44,188 bases of DNA from an uncultured Clostridia bacterium. GTDB lineage: Bacteria; Bacillota; Clostridia; TANB77; CAG-508. The notes beneath the pieces were generated by a model. That model did no database searches, was not told the origin of the DNA, and saw only the letters and a list, made by a program, of their open reading frames with translations. Numbering within the stretch: the stretch's first letter is position 1; the number at the start of each line of letters is the position of its first letter. Shown here piece after piece: positions 23,268 through 32,612 of the stretch. The stretch spans positions 1 through 44,188 of the forward strand of contig CASAUJ010000010.1 in the NCBI GenBank assembly GCA_949118805.1, given 5' to 3'. A program made the position numbers and the translations under genes.

Positions 23268-24431
23268 TCATTTCAAAAATTCTTTACTTACTTCTAATGC
23301 TCTGGCAACTACTGCATCCATATTATAATATTTATACTCTGCTAATCTTCCTACCAAATGAATATTAGTAAATTGTTCTACCTCTTTTTTATATTGTTCA
23401 TACATGTTCAAATTTTCTCCATTAATAATTGGATAATAAGGATCTAAGCATTTTTTATTATTCCCATCATATTTTAAAGGATATTCTTTTAAGATGGAAG
23501 TAGTCCCCTCTTTTTCTTGGTTTGTTAAATACTTAAATTCTGTAATTCTTGTAAATTCTTCTTCATTTGGATAATTTACAACTGAATTTGTTTGATAATA
23601 CGTTTTTGGATAATTTTCAAATACTAGATCCAATGAACGATAAGGTAATCTTCCATATTTAAAATCTAATAATTCATCTACTGCTCCTGTAAAAATAATT
23701 GGACCTGTAAATTCTTCTTCCTCTACATATACTTTTTTAGTTTCAAAATCTAATCTTAACATTTCTGTAATGTTCTTATTTAATTTTATTTCTATTTTGT
23801 CACTGTCCAACATATTTTCAAATAATTTGGTAAAACCATCTTTTGGCATATATTGGATGCTATCTTTAAAATATCGATCATCATAACCAAGTACAACAGG
23901 AACTCTATTAATTGTTGATTGATCAACTTCTTCGATTGGAATTCCCCATTGTTTTGCTGTATAATGCACAAATACTTTTTCAAAAACAAACTCTCCAAAT
24001 TCTTTAATCCATGAATCTTCATTTTTTATTAAATCTAAAATTGACACTTTTTCTTGTTCTGGATAAGCCTCTTTTAATTTTTCTTTTATTTTATCTGCTT
24101 TTTCTTTTTCAAATAGCATTTCTAATGAAGTAAAATTGAAAGGAATTGGTACTAGTTTCCCATCAATTCTTCCTAACACTTTATGTTCATAAGGATAAAA
24201 TTCACTATATTGTTTTAAAAAGTCGAATACTTCTTGATTGTTAGTATGAAAAATATGGGGACCATATAAATGAATTCGAATTCCTGCTTCATCAAAGCAT
24301 TCATACATATTTCCTCCTATTTGTGCCCTCTTTTCTACGATTAAAACTCTTTTTCCTTGATCTGCTACTTTCCTTGCCATTACTGCTCCTGCAAATCCAC
24401 TTCCTACAATTAACATATCAAATTTACTCAT
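23268..24431 (-). CDS. glf: UDP-galactopyranose mutase
   Basis: Glf interconverts UDP-galactopyranose and UDP-galactofuranose using reduced FAD, supplying Galf for surface glycans. The 387-residue product has the FAD-binding N-terminus DMLIVGSGFAGAVMARKVAD, followed by KRAQIGGNMY, GPHIFHTN, HYTAKQWGIP and NRVPVVLGYDDRYF, and the C-terminal LVGRLAEYKYYNMD. These are all conserved in bacterial Glf. The start is preceded by AAGGAG. Its presence implies that the exported polysaccharide contains galactofuranose. Confidence 0.97.
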   Translation of the reverse strand: MSKFDMLIVGSGFAGAVMARKVADQGKRVLIVEKRAQIGGNMYECFDEAGIRIHLYGPHIFHTNNQEVFDFLKQYSEFYPYEHKVLGRIDGKLVPIPFNFTSLEMLFEKEKADKIKEKLKEAYPEQEKVSILDLIKNEDSWIKEFGEFVFEKVFVHYTAKQWGIPIEEVDQSTINRVPVVLGYDDRYFKDSIQYMPKDGFTKLFENMLDSDKIEIKLNKNITEMLRLDFETKKVYVEEEEFTGPIIFTGAVDELLDFKYGRLPYRSLDLVFENYPKTYYQTNSVVNYPNEEEFTRITEFKYLTNQEKEGTTSILKEYPLKYDGNNKKCLDPYYPIINGENLNMYEQYKKEVEQFTNIHLVGRLAEYKYYNMDAVVARALEVSKEFLK

Positions 24432-24435
24432 CTTT

Positions 24436-24777
24436 TTACTCCTTTTCTTTTTTATATTCTTCTAAAGCAATATAATGATTTAAATTTTTTATTTTTTCAT
24501 TTAAGATTGCAATTTTAATATTACTTATAAATGTTTCAATCAATAAAAATCCAATGACAACTAAAAACACAAAATTGACAGGTGCCATAAATCCTAATTG
24601 TTCTGATATCCATTCAATCGCATTTGAAAAAATACTCATCAAAATGAGAATAAAACTTCCAATGACCCAAATAATAGAATCTGCCACTCTCATTTTTGAT
24701 TGTTTTACTCTTTTAATACATAAGATAAAAGACACCAGTGAGCATATGATTAAAATAACTCTTAAAGTAAGTGACAT
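24436..24777 (-). CDS. DUF2304 family small membrane protein
   Basis: The 113-residue product has three membrane helices (about 1-19, 33-50, 66-86) and a charged helical tail, SNIKIAILNEKIKNLNHYIALEEYKKEKE. Proteins of DUF2304 are commonly encoded directly beside a DPM-like GT2, as here: the GT2 stop at 24779 adjoins this start. A function as membrane partner or anchor of the polyprenyl-phosphate sugar synthase is inferred from that pairing. AGGGAGGA lies upstream of the ATG, and only 4 bases separate its stop from the glf start. Confidence 0.8.
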   Translation of the reverse strand: MSLTLRVILIICSLVSFILCIKRVKQSKMRVADSIIWVIGSFILILMSIFSNAIEWISEQLGFMAPVNFVFLVVIGFLLIETFISNIKIAILNEKIKNLNHYIALEEYKKEKE

Positions 24778-24778
24778 T

Positions 24779-25483
24779 TTATTTTCCTCCCTTTTTTCCC
24801 TTTCTTGTAAAAGCTCGAATAAAAATAATCGAAAACATCATGCTCAACATATATTCTATCGATTTAAAAGCATCAAAATAGCTTTCCCCAAATTCTCTTT
24901 CTGTCATTTCTACTTGTATTTCCTTTATTTTCATTTGCTTTTTCAACATATATACTAAAGTATCAGGTTCTGGTGTTAAACTACTATTCTTTACAAATTC
25001 TTCAATTGCCTTTCGATTATAAGCTCTCATTCCAGATGTTGGATCTTTAATGGTTTTTCCTGTTACTACTTTTATGGCTAATTGAATAATATTACTTCCT
25101 AACATTCGAATAGACATTGGTTTTTTGGAAGTTACAAAACGAGATCCAATCACAACATCATAATTTTCTTTTTCAATTCCTTTTACCAATTCTTTTATAT
25201 ATCTTGCACTATGCTGTCCATCCCCGTCAAACTGAATGGCTATATCATAATCCTTTTCCTTCGCATATTTCATTCCTATTTGAATTCCACTTGTTAGTCC
25301 ATAATTAATTGGTAATGAAATAACATGAAATTGATTTTTTTGGCATACTTCTTTGGTTTGATCTTTGGAACAATCGTTGATAATTACATAATCATATTCT
25401 TTTGCATTTTTTTGTAAATCTTCTATTGTTTTTTCTATATTTAATGCTTCATTATAAGCTGGTACAATGACTATTACTTTCAT
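24779..25483 (-). CDS. DPM1-like polyprenyl-phosphate sugar synthase (GT2)
   Basis: The 234-residue product is a short GT2 of the dolichyl-phosphate-mannose-synthase type: VIVPAYNEALNIEKTIEDL, VIINDCSKDQT, LPINYGLTSGIQIGMKYA, QFDGDGQHSARYI (DxD-type site), VIGSRF and DPTSGMRAYNRKAIEEF. It lacks the C-terminal membrane helices of GtrB, which fits the pairing with the DUF2304 membrane protein that follows. It probably loads a sugar onto undecaprenyl phosphate for one of the GT-C-like proteins upstream. The start has AAAGGAAAG upstream. Confidence 0.9.
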   Translation of the reverse strand: MKVIVIVPAYNEALNIEKTIEDLQKNAKEYDYVIINDCSKDQTKEVCQKNQFHVISLPINYGLTSGIQIGMKYAKEKDYDIAIQFDGDGQHSARYIKELVKGIEKENYDVVIGSRFVTSKKPMSIRMLGSNIIQLAIKVVTGKTIKDPTSGMRAYNRKAIEEFVKNSSLTPEPDTLVYMLKKQMKIKEIQVEMTEREFGESYFDAFKSIEYMLSMMFSIIFIRAFTRKGKKGGK

Positions 25484-25500
25484 TTTTCTTTCCTTTCTCT

Positions 25501-27045
25501 TTATATAAAAAACTGTATTACACTACCAATAGCAGAAAAATTAATAATACTAAACAAAATAAGATAGATTTCTTTGATATGTTTTATTTTAACACAATTT
25601 TCCTTCATACACAAACATAAAAAAATTAAAATCCCAATTGGAATAAAATATCTGCCTTGTACCCCTACGATAATCCCTGTCCCAACTTCTGTCCATCCAA
25701 TATACATGGCAGTAAATACAAGTAAAATAATTCCTATTGCAATACACAAAGTCACGATTCTTTGTTTTCCCTGAAAAGCTATTTCATGATTCTCTACCCA
25801 AGCGCTACTAACTAGTAAAAACAAGGCCAATAGAATAGAAAATTCAGAAACTTGTATATCTTGCCATCCAAGATTTAATCCTATCATATCCCATAAATAG
25901 GTTGTTCCCATTTGATCTAACGTATGATTAAATGTTTTAGCATATTGGACTGGTTGTGACAAAATATTCTTTATTTGTTCTGTTCCATTGATATTTCTTT
26001 CTTGTACATATTGTCTCTCATCTTGATATTTAGTTTGATAGAAATACCACATGATTCCTAGTAAAACAGACAAAATAATACTGGATACTAACAATAAAAT
26101 TTTAGTTTTTTTGGCTATCTTTTTATTAAGCATTAAAAAGAATAATAAAAAAACAATTGGTAAATATACCACTTTAGCAACAGCTAGAAAAGCACTTGCT
26201 CCTAAAATCATTCCAATTTCCCTTTTCTTGATACTTTCTGCTTTAAATGCTAAGTATAAAACATAGGCAATAAAGAAAATAGCAATCGCATTAATCATAG
26301 AATCTGGCGAAACAGATGCTGCTTGTTGCAACATCATTGGCATAAGAAAGTAACAACTTAAAAGTAACTTCCCAAAAGGTATCTTTTTTACTGCATAGTA
26401 AGCTAATAATAGGAAAAAGATGAAATTACAAATTCTTGCTAAATACATCCCAACTATAATATTTAGGTTAAATATCTCTGCTAATAACATTCCTATTCCA
26501 CTAAAAACATATAAAATTCCTGGATAGCTTTGTGCCTCTGTATACGCTTCCTCTTTTTTTTCATAATCTGTTTTCTGTTCTAACTGATTTTTTAAAGTAT
26601 GATAATCTCTCAAATTAGATAAATTTATATTTTTTAAATCGGTTGGTATCATCGCTCTATGCTTCCCTTCTTCGTTGAAAGAAGCAATAAATTCACCATG
26701 ATATGTTTCATAAGCTCTTATGATGTGTGGTGCTTCATCTGGTACATAATAAGGTACCATCAACACCATATATAAGATTCCAATTGGTATCACCAAACTT
26801 AAAAATATTTTTTCTATTTTATCATGATATTGAATCCAATTCCATAAAATAATGGCTAGTATTAGCATTCCATTTGCTATGGCTAAACACAAATAGCCTT
26901 TTGAAATCACGCCAGTTGTATTTTTCCAATATGCCATTTTATAAATGGCATATGCTAATACAATAGCAACTAAGAATTCGATTATAATTATCGGAATTCT
27001 AAGCACCTTCTCTAACTTCTGAGTCTTTTCCTTGATTCTCTCCAT
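25501..27045 (-). CDS. DUF2142 family polytopic membrane protein (GT-C-like)
   Basis: The 514-residue product has about 11-13 predicted membrane helices. After the first helices comes a large loop with YYVPDEAPHIIRAYETYHGEF, the acidic PDE-xxH signature of DUF2142, and a second loop with YPGILYVFSGIGM. DUF2142 proteins resemble GT-C transferases that use lipid-linked sugars at the outer membrane face, and occur in polysaccharide loci. The start ATG at 27045 overlaps the preceding gene by 47 bases; AGAGGA/AAAGAG purines lie upstream. A shorter start inside the overlap is possible. Confidence 0.8.
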   Translation of the reverse strand: MERIKEKTQKLEKVLRIPIIIIEFLVAIVLAYAIYKMAYWKNTTGVISKGYLCLAIANGMLILAIILWNWIQYHDKIEKIFLSLVIPIGILYMVLMVPYYVPDEAPHIIRAYETYHGEFIASFNEEGKHRAMIPTDLKNINLSNLRDYHTLKNQLEQKTDYEKKEEAYTEAQSYPGILYVFSGIGMLLAEIFNLNIIVGMYLARICNFIFFLLLAYYAVKKIPFGKLLLSCYFLMPMMLQQAASVSPDSMINAIAIFFIAYVLYLAFKAESIKKREIGMILGASAFLAVAKVVYLPIVFLLFFLMLNKKIAKKTKILLLVSSIILSVLLGIMWYFYQTKYQDERQYVQERNINGTEQIKNILSQPVQYAKTFNHTLDQMGTTYLWDMIGLNLGWQDIQVSEFSILLALFLLVSSAWVENHEIAFQGKQRIVTLCIAIGIILLVFTAMYIGWTEVGTGIIVGVQGRYFIPIGILIFLCLCMKENCVKIKHIKEIYLILFSIINFSAIGSVIQFFI

Positions 27046-28696
27046 ACTCTTTTCTTTCCTCTTTTTCTATTTTATATTTTTTTCCTCTTACTAGCAAATA
27101 GAGATCTAAAATCATTCCTATTAAAGTAGTTGTAAAGGGTGCTAATGCATAGCGATCCATGAGAGCTCCTAATAAAGTATACATCATCATTTGTCCCAAA
27201 GAGTAAGTATATAAAATTAAAATTAATTGGTTGGTTTTTTGATAGGTTTCATTATATTTTTTTCTTTTCCTTAAACACATCCCTATTTTTATGATCCATA
27301 ATAATGGTAATATTAACATTCCAAACTTAAAAATAGCTTTGGCTGGTATCATCATATTTACCATATAACGATTAACTGGTTTGATATATTTATTCACACT
27401 AATATAGTCTCTAGCATATTCTACATAATGATCTGGCAAATCCAATGCATTCCAATTATCGCGATAAATACAATATCCCAAAAAAGTTATTTCAGTATCT
27501 TGCTCCAATGTATAATTTTTATCTATATAATAATAATTTCCATATTCTGTGGTTACTTTAATATCAAAAATATCAATAATTCCTAAATAATTAGATAAGT
27601 AACTTTTGAATACGACACCTGGTTCTTTTAACAAAGTATTTCCAACAAATCCTAATCCTTCTCCTACTGATATATCTTTTTCCTTGGTATAAATTACTTT
27701 TCTTTGTCCTTCTGGGTTCATATAAGTCCCTTTATCTAATAAAATAAATCCCTTATATTCATTTGATGTTCCATCTAATATGGATTGGATCTTAATTTTA
27801 TCTTCTTCCTTTATTCTTTCGTCTTTTTCAATATTTTCTTTTTTATAAATTTCTGGATTTCCACTTGCTCTATATTCTGTGATCCCTTCCATTATCGTTC
27901 TTCCTAATAAACCTTCTGAACTGGTTGCTGTATCTAATTTTACATTTTTTATTTGTAATACATAATTCCATCCTTTGATACTAATCAAAAGACTTAAAAT
28001 ACAAATTACAACAACGACACTTCTTTGTATGATATTTTCTTTTTTAAAATCTTTTATAAAAGAAAGAATGGTTGCCATCATCAAAGGAATGATAGTCGTC
28101 AAGATATAGGTTTGTTTTAAATGCCAAGAACATACTGTTAAAAAAGCAAAAACAATCGTATAAACTGTATATTTTACTTTTTTTTCTTTCCTGTTAAAAT
28201 GTATCCAATTCCATGATAAATAACACATAATAACTGCAATTGTAATAGATGCAAATTCCGTTAATAATACATGATAAAATCCAAATATGATTGGATTCAA
28301 AGCTACAAGAAAGAAAAAGCTAATAATGCATATTGCTTTTACGATTTTGTTATTTTCTTCTTTTTGAATCGTATTTTTATACATGAAATAAACGGAAACA
28401 ATCATAGCCATATAAAATATATAGGTTCCTATTAATAATCCTGTTTCATTTTTTCCAAATAAAACATTTAGTAAATAAATCCCTAATGGAAATAGAAAGC
28501 TTCGTACTGGTGCCCAATTACAAAAATCCAAATTAGGGGTAAACATTTCAGCTAACCATATATATTGAGAAGAATCATAACCTAATGTAATATTATAGCT
28601 AAAATAAATAATAGTTATTATAATACTTCCAATAGCAATGATCCATGTTTTTTTGCTTATTTTATTTTCCCTTTTATCTTTTTGACTATCTTCCAT
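26999..28696 (-). CDS. Polytopic membrane protein, probable GT-C-type glycosyltransferase
   Basis: The 565-residue product has about 11-12 membrane helices and a long extracytoplasmic loop (about residues 260-410). The first loop contains LGYDSSQYIWLAEM, a position where GT-C enzymes carry an acidic D-x-x-x-Y type motif, and NWAPVRSFLFPLGIYLLNVLF follows. I do not recognise a named family. It overlaps the GT2-GT4 gene upstream by 40 bases and the DUF2142 gene downstream by 47 bases, so translation of the three is tightly linked. A role in transferring a lipid-linked sugar to the glycan is an inference. Confidence 0.7.
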   Translation of the reverse strand: MEDSQKDKRENKISKKTWIIAIGSIIITIIYFSYNITLGYDSSQYIWLAEMFTPNLDFCNWAPVRSFLFPLGIYLLNVLFGKNETGLLIGTYIFYMAMIVSVYFMYKNTIQKEENNKIVKAICIISFFFLVALNPIIFGFYHVLLTEFASITIAVIMCYLSWNWIHFNRKEKKVKYTVYTIVFAFLTVCSWHLKQTYILTTIIPLMMATILSFIKDFKKENIIQRSVVVVICILSLLISIKGWNYVLQIKNVKLDTATSSEGLLGRTIMEGITEYRASGNPEIYKKENIEKDERIKEEDKIKIQSILDGTSNEYKGFILLDKGTYMNPEGQRKVIYTKEKDISVGEGLGFVGNTLLKEPGVVFKSYLSNYLGIIDIFDIKVTTEYGNYYYIDKNYTLEQDTEITFLGYCIYRDNWNALDLPDHYVEYARDYISVNKYIKPVNRYMVNMMIPAKAIFKFGMLILPLLWIIKIGMCLRKRKKYNETYQKTNQLILILYTYSLGQMMMYTLLGALMDRYALAPFTTTLIGMILDLYLLVRGKKYKIEKEERKEYGENQGKDSEVREGA

Positions 28697-30876
28697 AATT
28701 TACTTCCCCTTAATCTTTCATAACGATGAACAACATGCCCATAAGTTGCTTGATATTGATTAAATTCGATCGCTCTATTTTGATCTTTATACATAAGTAA
28801 CTCATAAATAGAATATCCCTTATTGATACTTGTTTGTATCTTTTGGTATAACTCTTTATAAAATTCTTGCATTTCTTGTATCGTTTTAAATTGATAATTT
28901 TCAAAATTCTCTTTTACTTTCTTATATTCTTCTTTATTATTACCTATCTCTCTTATTTTTTCAAGTATTTTATCAGAATTTTCAAAATTCATCACCCAAC
29001 CTAATTGATCTTTTTGAATACGATCTCCAACAGCGCCTATGTTAAATGTTAAAATCGGTACTTTTGCCATATAACATTCTGTTAAAGTATAGGAATAAGT
29101 TTCTGGCCAGGTGGCAAAAATACAAACCAAATCAATTTGATGATCTTTTAATAACTGTGGCAATTCCCCTCTGGTATAAGGACCATGATTAATATAATGA
29201 TCTGCACTTTTGCTTAAAAACTCATCATTTGGTTTTCCAAATAAATGAATTCTTATGTTTTCATGTTTTGATTTTTTAATTAATTCTTTCAAAATTAGGC
29301 TTCCTTTATGAATTGCCATAGCCCCAACAAAAGCAATATCGAAGGTATCTTTTTCTTTTTGCTCTTTTTCTTTTACTGGTATTACCTCTACTCCATGTTC
29401 TACTACTTCCATTGTAATATCTGGATAAAATTTTTGATATTGCTCTTTTGTATTTTCAGAAGGTACAATAATTTTATCAAATTTTTCCAATACTCGTTTG
29501 CAGTTTTTTCGCCAATTCTTTAAAATATCGCTATTTACTCCTAATCGATCATGCAAACATTTACGACAATCTTTTTTCGGATCTATTTCGCAAAATTTAT
29601 CTTGATACACCATATTAACAGATGGACAGATCATATATAAATCATGAAGTGATAAGATACTGTAAATTCCTTTTTCTTTCGCTATTTCAATGGCATCAAA
29701 AGTTTGAAATAGAAAATGATGTACATGTAATAAATCAAATTGAAAAGTGTCAAATAGCATGTTCAACATTTTTCGATAATTTTGATTGGTATAATGAACT
29801 TGTCCATATTGACAGGAATCTAGCTTAAAACTAGCAACTTCTTTTGCTTCTTTATCTGTATATAAATATAATTTAAATCTTTCCAAGTCAACTTGTTCAG
29901 GTGCTAATACAAAACTAGCTATTTTCTCTTGTTGATTTTTTAAAATCAAATCTTTTATATGAAGAGAAGTTCCTCCTGTCATTTCCATATTTAATTCCCA
30001 TTCATTTACCAAATACAAAATTCGTTTTTTTCCATAAATATCAAGATTTAATTGTACATTTTCCTGAATATCTCTTAATGGGTTATTCGCAATAAACTGA
30101 TCTGTTTTTTGTACATAGATAGGGTGTTTTTCTCTTAATAATTTCATATGTTCTTGAATTAAAGCCATTCTGGTTTCTGTCATATTTTCTTTTTTAAAAC
30201 TTTGTGTCCCTTTATGATAAATAAAAGTATTATCACATAAAACATGGATATATCCATGGTCTAATGCACGATAGCAGAAATCGTTTTCTTCTCCATATCC
30301 TTTTCCAAAAGTTTCCTCATCAAAAAACCCTATTTCTTCTATAATCTCTCTTTTGATATACATGCAAAAACCGTTGGCTGTTGTTAATTCTGGATAACGG
30401 TTTTGTGAAATTGTTTCAATCATTTCTGCATATTCTTCTAAAGACATATGGTCTGGCAATTCATTGTCTATGCCAAAATTTGGAACAGAACAGATTGTCC
30501 CATTATTGGTTAGTGGAGTAACTGTTGCAATATAAGGATTCGATTCAGCACATGTTTGTATTTTTTCCGTCCAATTCTTAGTTACTTCTGTATCACTATT
30601 TAATAAGATAACATCATTTTCCGAATATTGCATTCCTTTGTTTACTGTTTTTACAAATCCTATATTCTCTTCATTTTCTAATACTACAATGTTTTTATCC
30701 TGATTTTCTTTTTGGTATTTTTGTAGCATTGGTGAAATAGATAGATCTGGACTTTTATCATTGATTAAGACTAATGTATGTGTATTTAAATCTGTATATT
30801 TTATCACACTTTTAATACATTCTTCTGTAAATTCATAAGCATTGTAGATTGGTACAATAATATCTATATTTTTCAT
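28657..30876 (-). CDS. Two-domain glycosyltransferase (GT2 + GT4)
   Basis: The 739-residue product joins an N-terminal GT2 domain (about 1-265) with a GT4 domain (about 285-680). GT2 motifs: DIIVPIYNAYEFTEECIKSV, LINDKSPD, NIGFVKTVNKGM, LLNSDTEVTKNW and the acceptor loop GYGEENDFCYRA. GT4 motifs: TGGTSLHIKDLI, HVHHFLFQTFD, SLHDLYMICPS, IVPSENTKEQY, FVGAMAIHKGSLIL and the E-x7-E-like PETYSYTLTECYMAKVPIL. The C-terminus RGSKLWKIVKKIKGKIK is a basic amphipathic tail, likely a membrane anchor. It could add two different sugars in turn. The Cys-rich patch CEIDPKKDCRKCLHDRLG is common in this GT4 branch. Confidence 0.88.
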   Translation of the reverse strand: MKNIDIIVPIYNAYEFTEECIKSVIKYTDLNTHTLVLINDKSPDLSISPMLQKYQKENQDKNIVVLENEENIGFVKTVNKGMQYSENDVILLNSDTEVTKNWTEKIQTCAESNPYIATVTPLTNNGTICSVPNFGIDNELPDHMSLEEYAEMIETISQNRYPELTTANGFCMYIKREIIEEIGFFDEETFGKGYGEENDFCYRALDHGYIHVLCDNTFIYHKGTQSFKKENMTETRMALIQEHMKLLREKHPIYVQKTDQFIANNPLRDIQENVQLNLDIYGKKRILYLVNEWELNMEMTGGTSLHIKDLILKNQQEKIASFVLAPEQVDLERFKLYLYTDKEAKEVASFKLDSCQYGQVHYTNQNYRKMLNMLFDTFQFDLLHVHHFLFQTFDAIEIAKEKGIYSILSLHDLYMICPSVNMVYQDKFCEIDPKKDCRKCLHDRLGVNSDILKNWRKNCKRVLEKFDKIIVPSENTKEQYQKFYPDITMEVVEHGVEVIPVKEKEQKEKDTFDIAFVGAMAIHKGSLILKELIKKSKHENIRIHLFGKPNDEFLSKSADHYINHGPYTRGELPQLLKDHQIDLVCIFATWPETYSYTLTECYMAKVPILTFNIGAVGDRIQKDQLGWVMNFENSDKILEKIREIGNNKEEYKKVKENFENYQFKTIQEMQEFYKELYQKIQTSINKGYSIYELLMYKDQNRAIEFNQYQATYGHVVHRYERLRGSKLWKIVKKIKGKIK

Positions 30877-30887
30877 ATGACAAACCT

Positions 30888-32612
30888 CTATTCTTCTATT
30901 TTGATTGCTAATCCCGTATCTCTTTTACTTAAATTAGGACTAAAAAATCGATCCCCTTGTTCATAATATTTTTTCCAATTTTCTTTAAATGACTGAACTT
31001 GTGCTTCTACTTGAATGTGATCTGAAATCTTATCTACTCCAATTGCAACAATTGGATTCATTACCACTTGTTTATTTTGCTCTTGCAGTTTCAAAGAATA
31101 ATCAATACTAGCCAAAATCCCTGCCATTTCTGTTGAAAATCCTCCAACTTGTTGAAATACCTTTTTATCTATTAGAGCATATTTTATATAACAACAAGTT
31201 ACATTATGTATAATTAATAATCTTTGCATATAAGTTCCTGCATTTTTGGGAGCTCCTTGGTACAAGAAATCTCCTGCTCCATTCATTCCTAAAATAATAC
31301 CACAATGTTCTATTTCTTCTTTTTGGTTATATATCTTGGTTCCTACCATCCCCACTGTTTCATCTTGACAAATTCCTAATAATTGTTCTAACCAATCAGG
31401 TTTATCTATATTTCTTAAATGTTTATCAATAAGAATAAAATAATCTCCTGTTGCCTTTTCAACCGCTTCCTTGATGGCAATCCATTTGTTACTCTTCCCT
31501 TCTATTACTTGACTAATCCCTAGTTTTTCAAAATCTGATTTCTCTTTTTCTCCTTTTATTACAACTATTTCTATATTTTGATAAGTTGTTTTTCTTAATT
31601 CTTTGACTAGCTTTTCTAATTCTCCTGGCTCCATTTTTACTGCTTCTATAATGATACTGATTCTTGGCATCTCTTTCACAGCATATTTTATTTCATAACT
31701 TCCTGGTGTCAATCCATCTTCCACTGTTGCTTCCACATCTAATGTCCTTTTTATATGATCTTTGATTACTTTTTTTCCCACTTCAAAAGCATATGGTTTG
31801 GAATCAGAATTAATGGCAGTTGAGTTTCTATGGGCTCTCCAATGATATAAAACTTTTGGAATATGAACAATTTGACTGGTTAATTCAGAAGCTCTTGCTA
31901 CAATATCAAAATCTTGGCTTCCATCATATTCACTTCGAAACCCTCCTAAACGGTCCATTAGTTCTTTTTTAAAAAGACTAAAATGACAAATATAATTTGC
32001 ACTATTTAGTGTATAGGGAGAAAAATCAGGTTTGAAAAACACACCATATCTAGGTTTATGGCTCGCTTCTAGCTTATCTTCATCAGTATACAAAAATTCT
32101 ACTTGTGGATTCTCATTAATAGCTTTTACTACTTCATATAAAGAAAATGCTGGTAATAAGTCATCATGATCCAATAATCCTATAAAGTCTCCTGTTACCA
32201 ATGTTAATGCTTCATTTGTGTTTCCTGAAATCCCTTTGTTCTCTCCAATTACTTTATACTTAATTCTACTATCTTTTCGTGGATATTCTTTCATATATGA
32301 AATTGGTTCTGGACTTCCATCTGCTAAGCATAATTCCCAATTTGAATAGGTTTGATTTTGTAAACTTTCTACTAATTCTTGAAAAAAGTTTTCTGGGGTT
32401 TGATAAACTGGCACAACAATACTAATTTTAGGTTGTATCGCAAAAACATGATTTCGTTGCTCTTCTAATTCTTTTTTCGTTGGTTCATTGTTTTTAATCC
32501 ACTTTAAATATCGTCTTTCTTCTTCTGAATAATTTGTAATATATTTTTCATAAATCTTTTTTAACACATTTCTTCTTTTTGAGTTTAATGGTAATAGTTT
32601 CTCAAATCTCAT
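30888..32612 (-). CDS. Glycosyltransferase with two GT2-like domains
   Basis: The 574-residue product has a complete first GT2 domain (about 60-300): ISIVVPVYQTPENFFQELVESLQNQ, LADGSPEP, NKGISGNTNEAL, LLDHDDLLPAFSL, YTDEDKL and the acceptor loop SQDFDIVARA followed by LYHWRAHRNSTA. A second GT2-like domain (about 320-560) starts ISIIIEAVKMEPGELEKLV but has LIDKHLRNIDK where a DxD is expected. This suggests a degenerate, structural or regulatory second module. The family is common in rhamnan and O-antigen loci. The ATG adjoins the previous stop (TAA/ATG) with AAGGAG inside the preceding gene. Confidence 0.85.
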   Translation of the reverse strand: MRFEKLLPLNSKRRNVLKKIYEKYITNYSEEERRYLKWIKNNEPTKKELEEQRNHVFAIQPKISIVVPVYQTPENFFQELVESLQNQTYSNWELCLADGSPEPISYMKEYPRKDSRIKYKVIGENKGISGNTNEALTLVTGDFIGLLDHDDLLPAFSLYEVVKAINENPQVEFLYTDEDKLEASHKPRYGVFFKPDFSPYTLNSANYICHFSLFKKELMDRLGGFRSEYDGSQDFDIVARASELTSQIVHIPKVLYHWRAHRNSTAINSDSKPYAFEVGKKVIKDHIKRTLDVEATVEDGLTPGSYEIKYAVKEMPRISIIIEAVKMEPGELEKLVKELRKTTYQNIEIVVIKGEKEKSDFEKLGISQVIEGKSNKWIAIKEAVEKATGDYFILIDKHLRNIDKPDWLEQLLGICQDETVGMVGTKIYNQKEEIEHCGIILGMNGAGDFLYQGAPKNAGTYMQRLLIIHNVTCCYIKYALIDKKVFQQVGGFSTEMAGILASIDYSLKLQEQNKQVVMNPIVAIGVDKISDHIQVEAQVQSFKENWKKYYEQGDRFFSPNLSKRDTGLAIKIEE

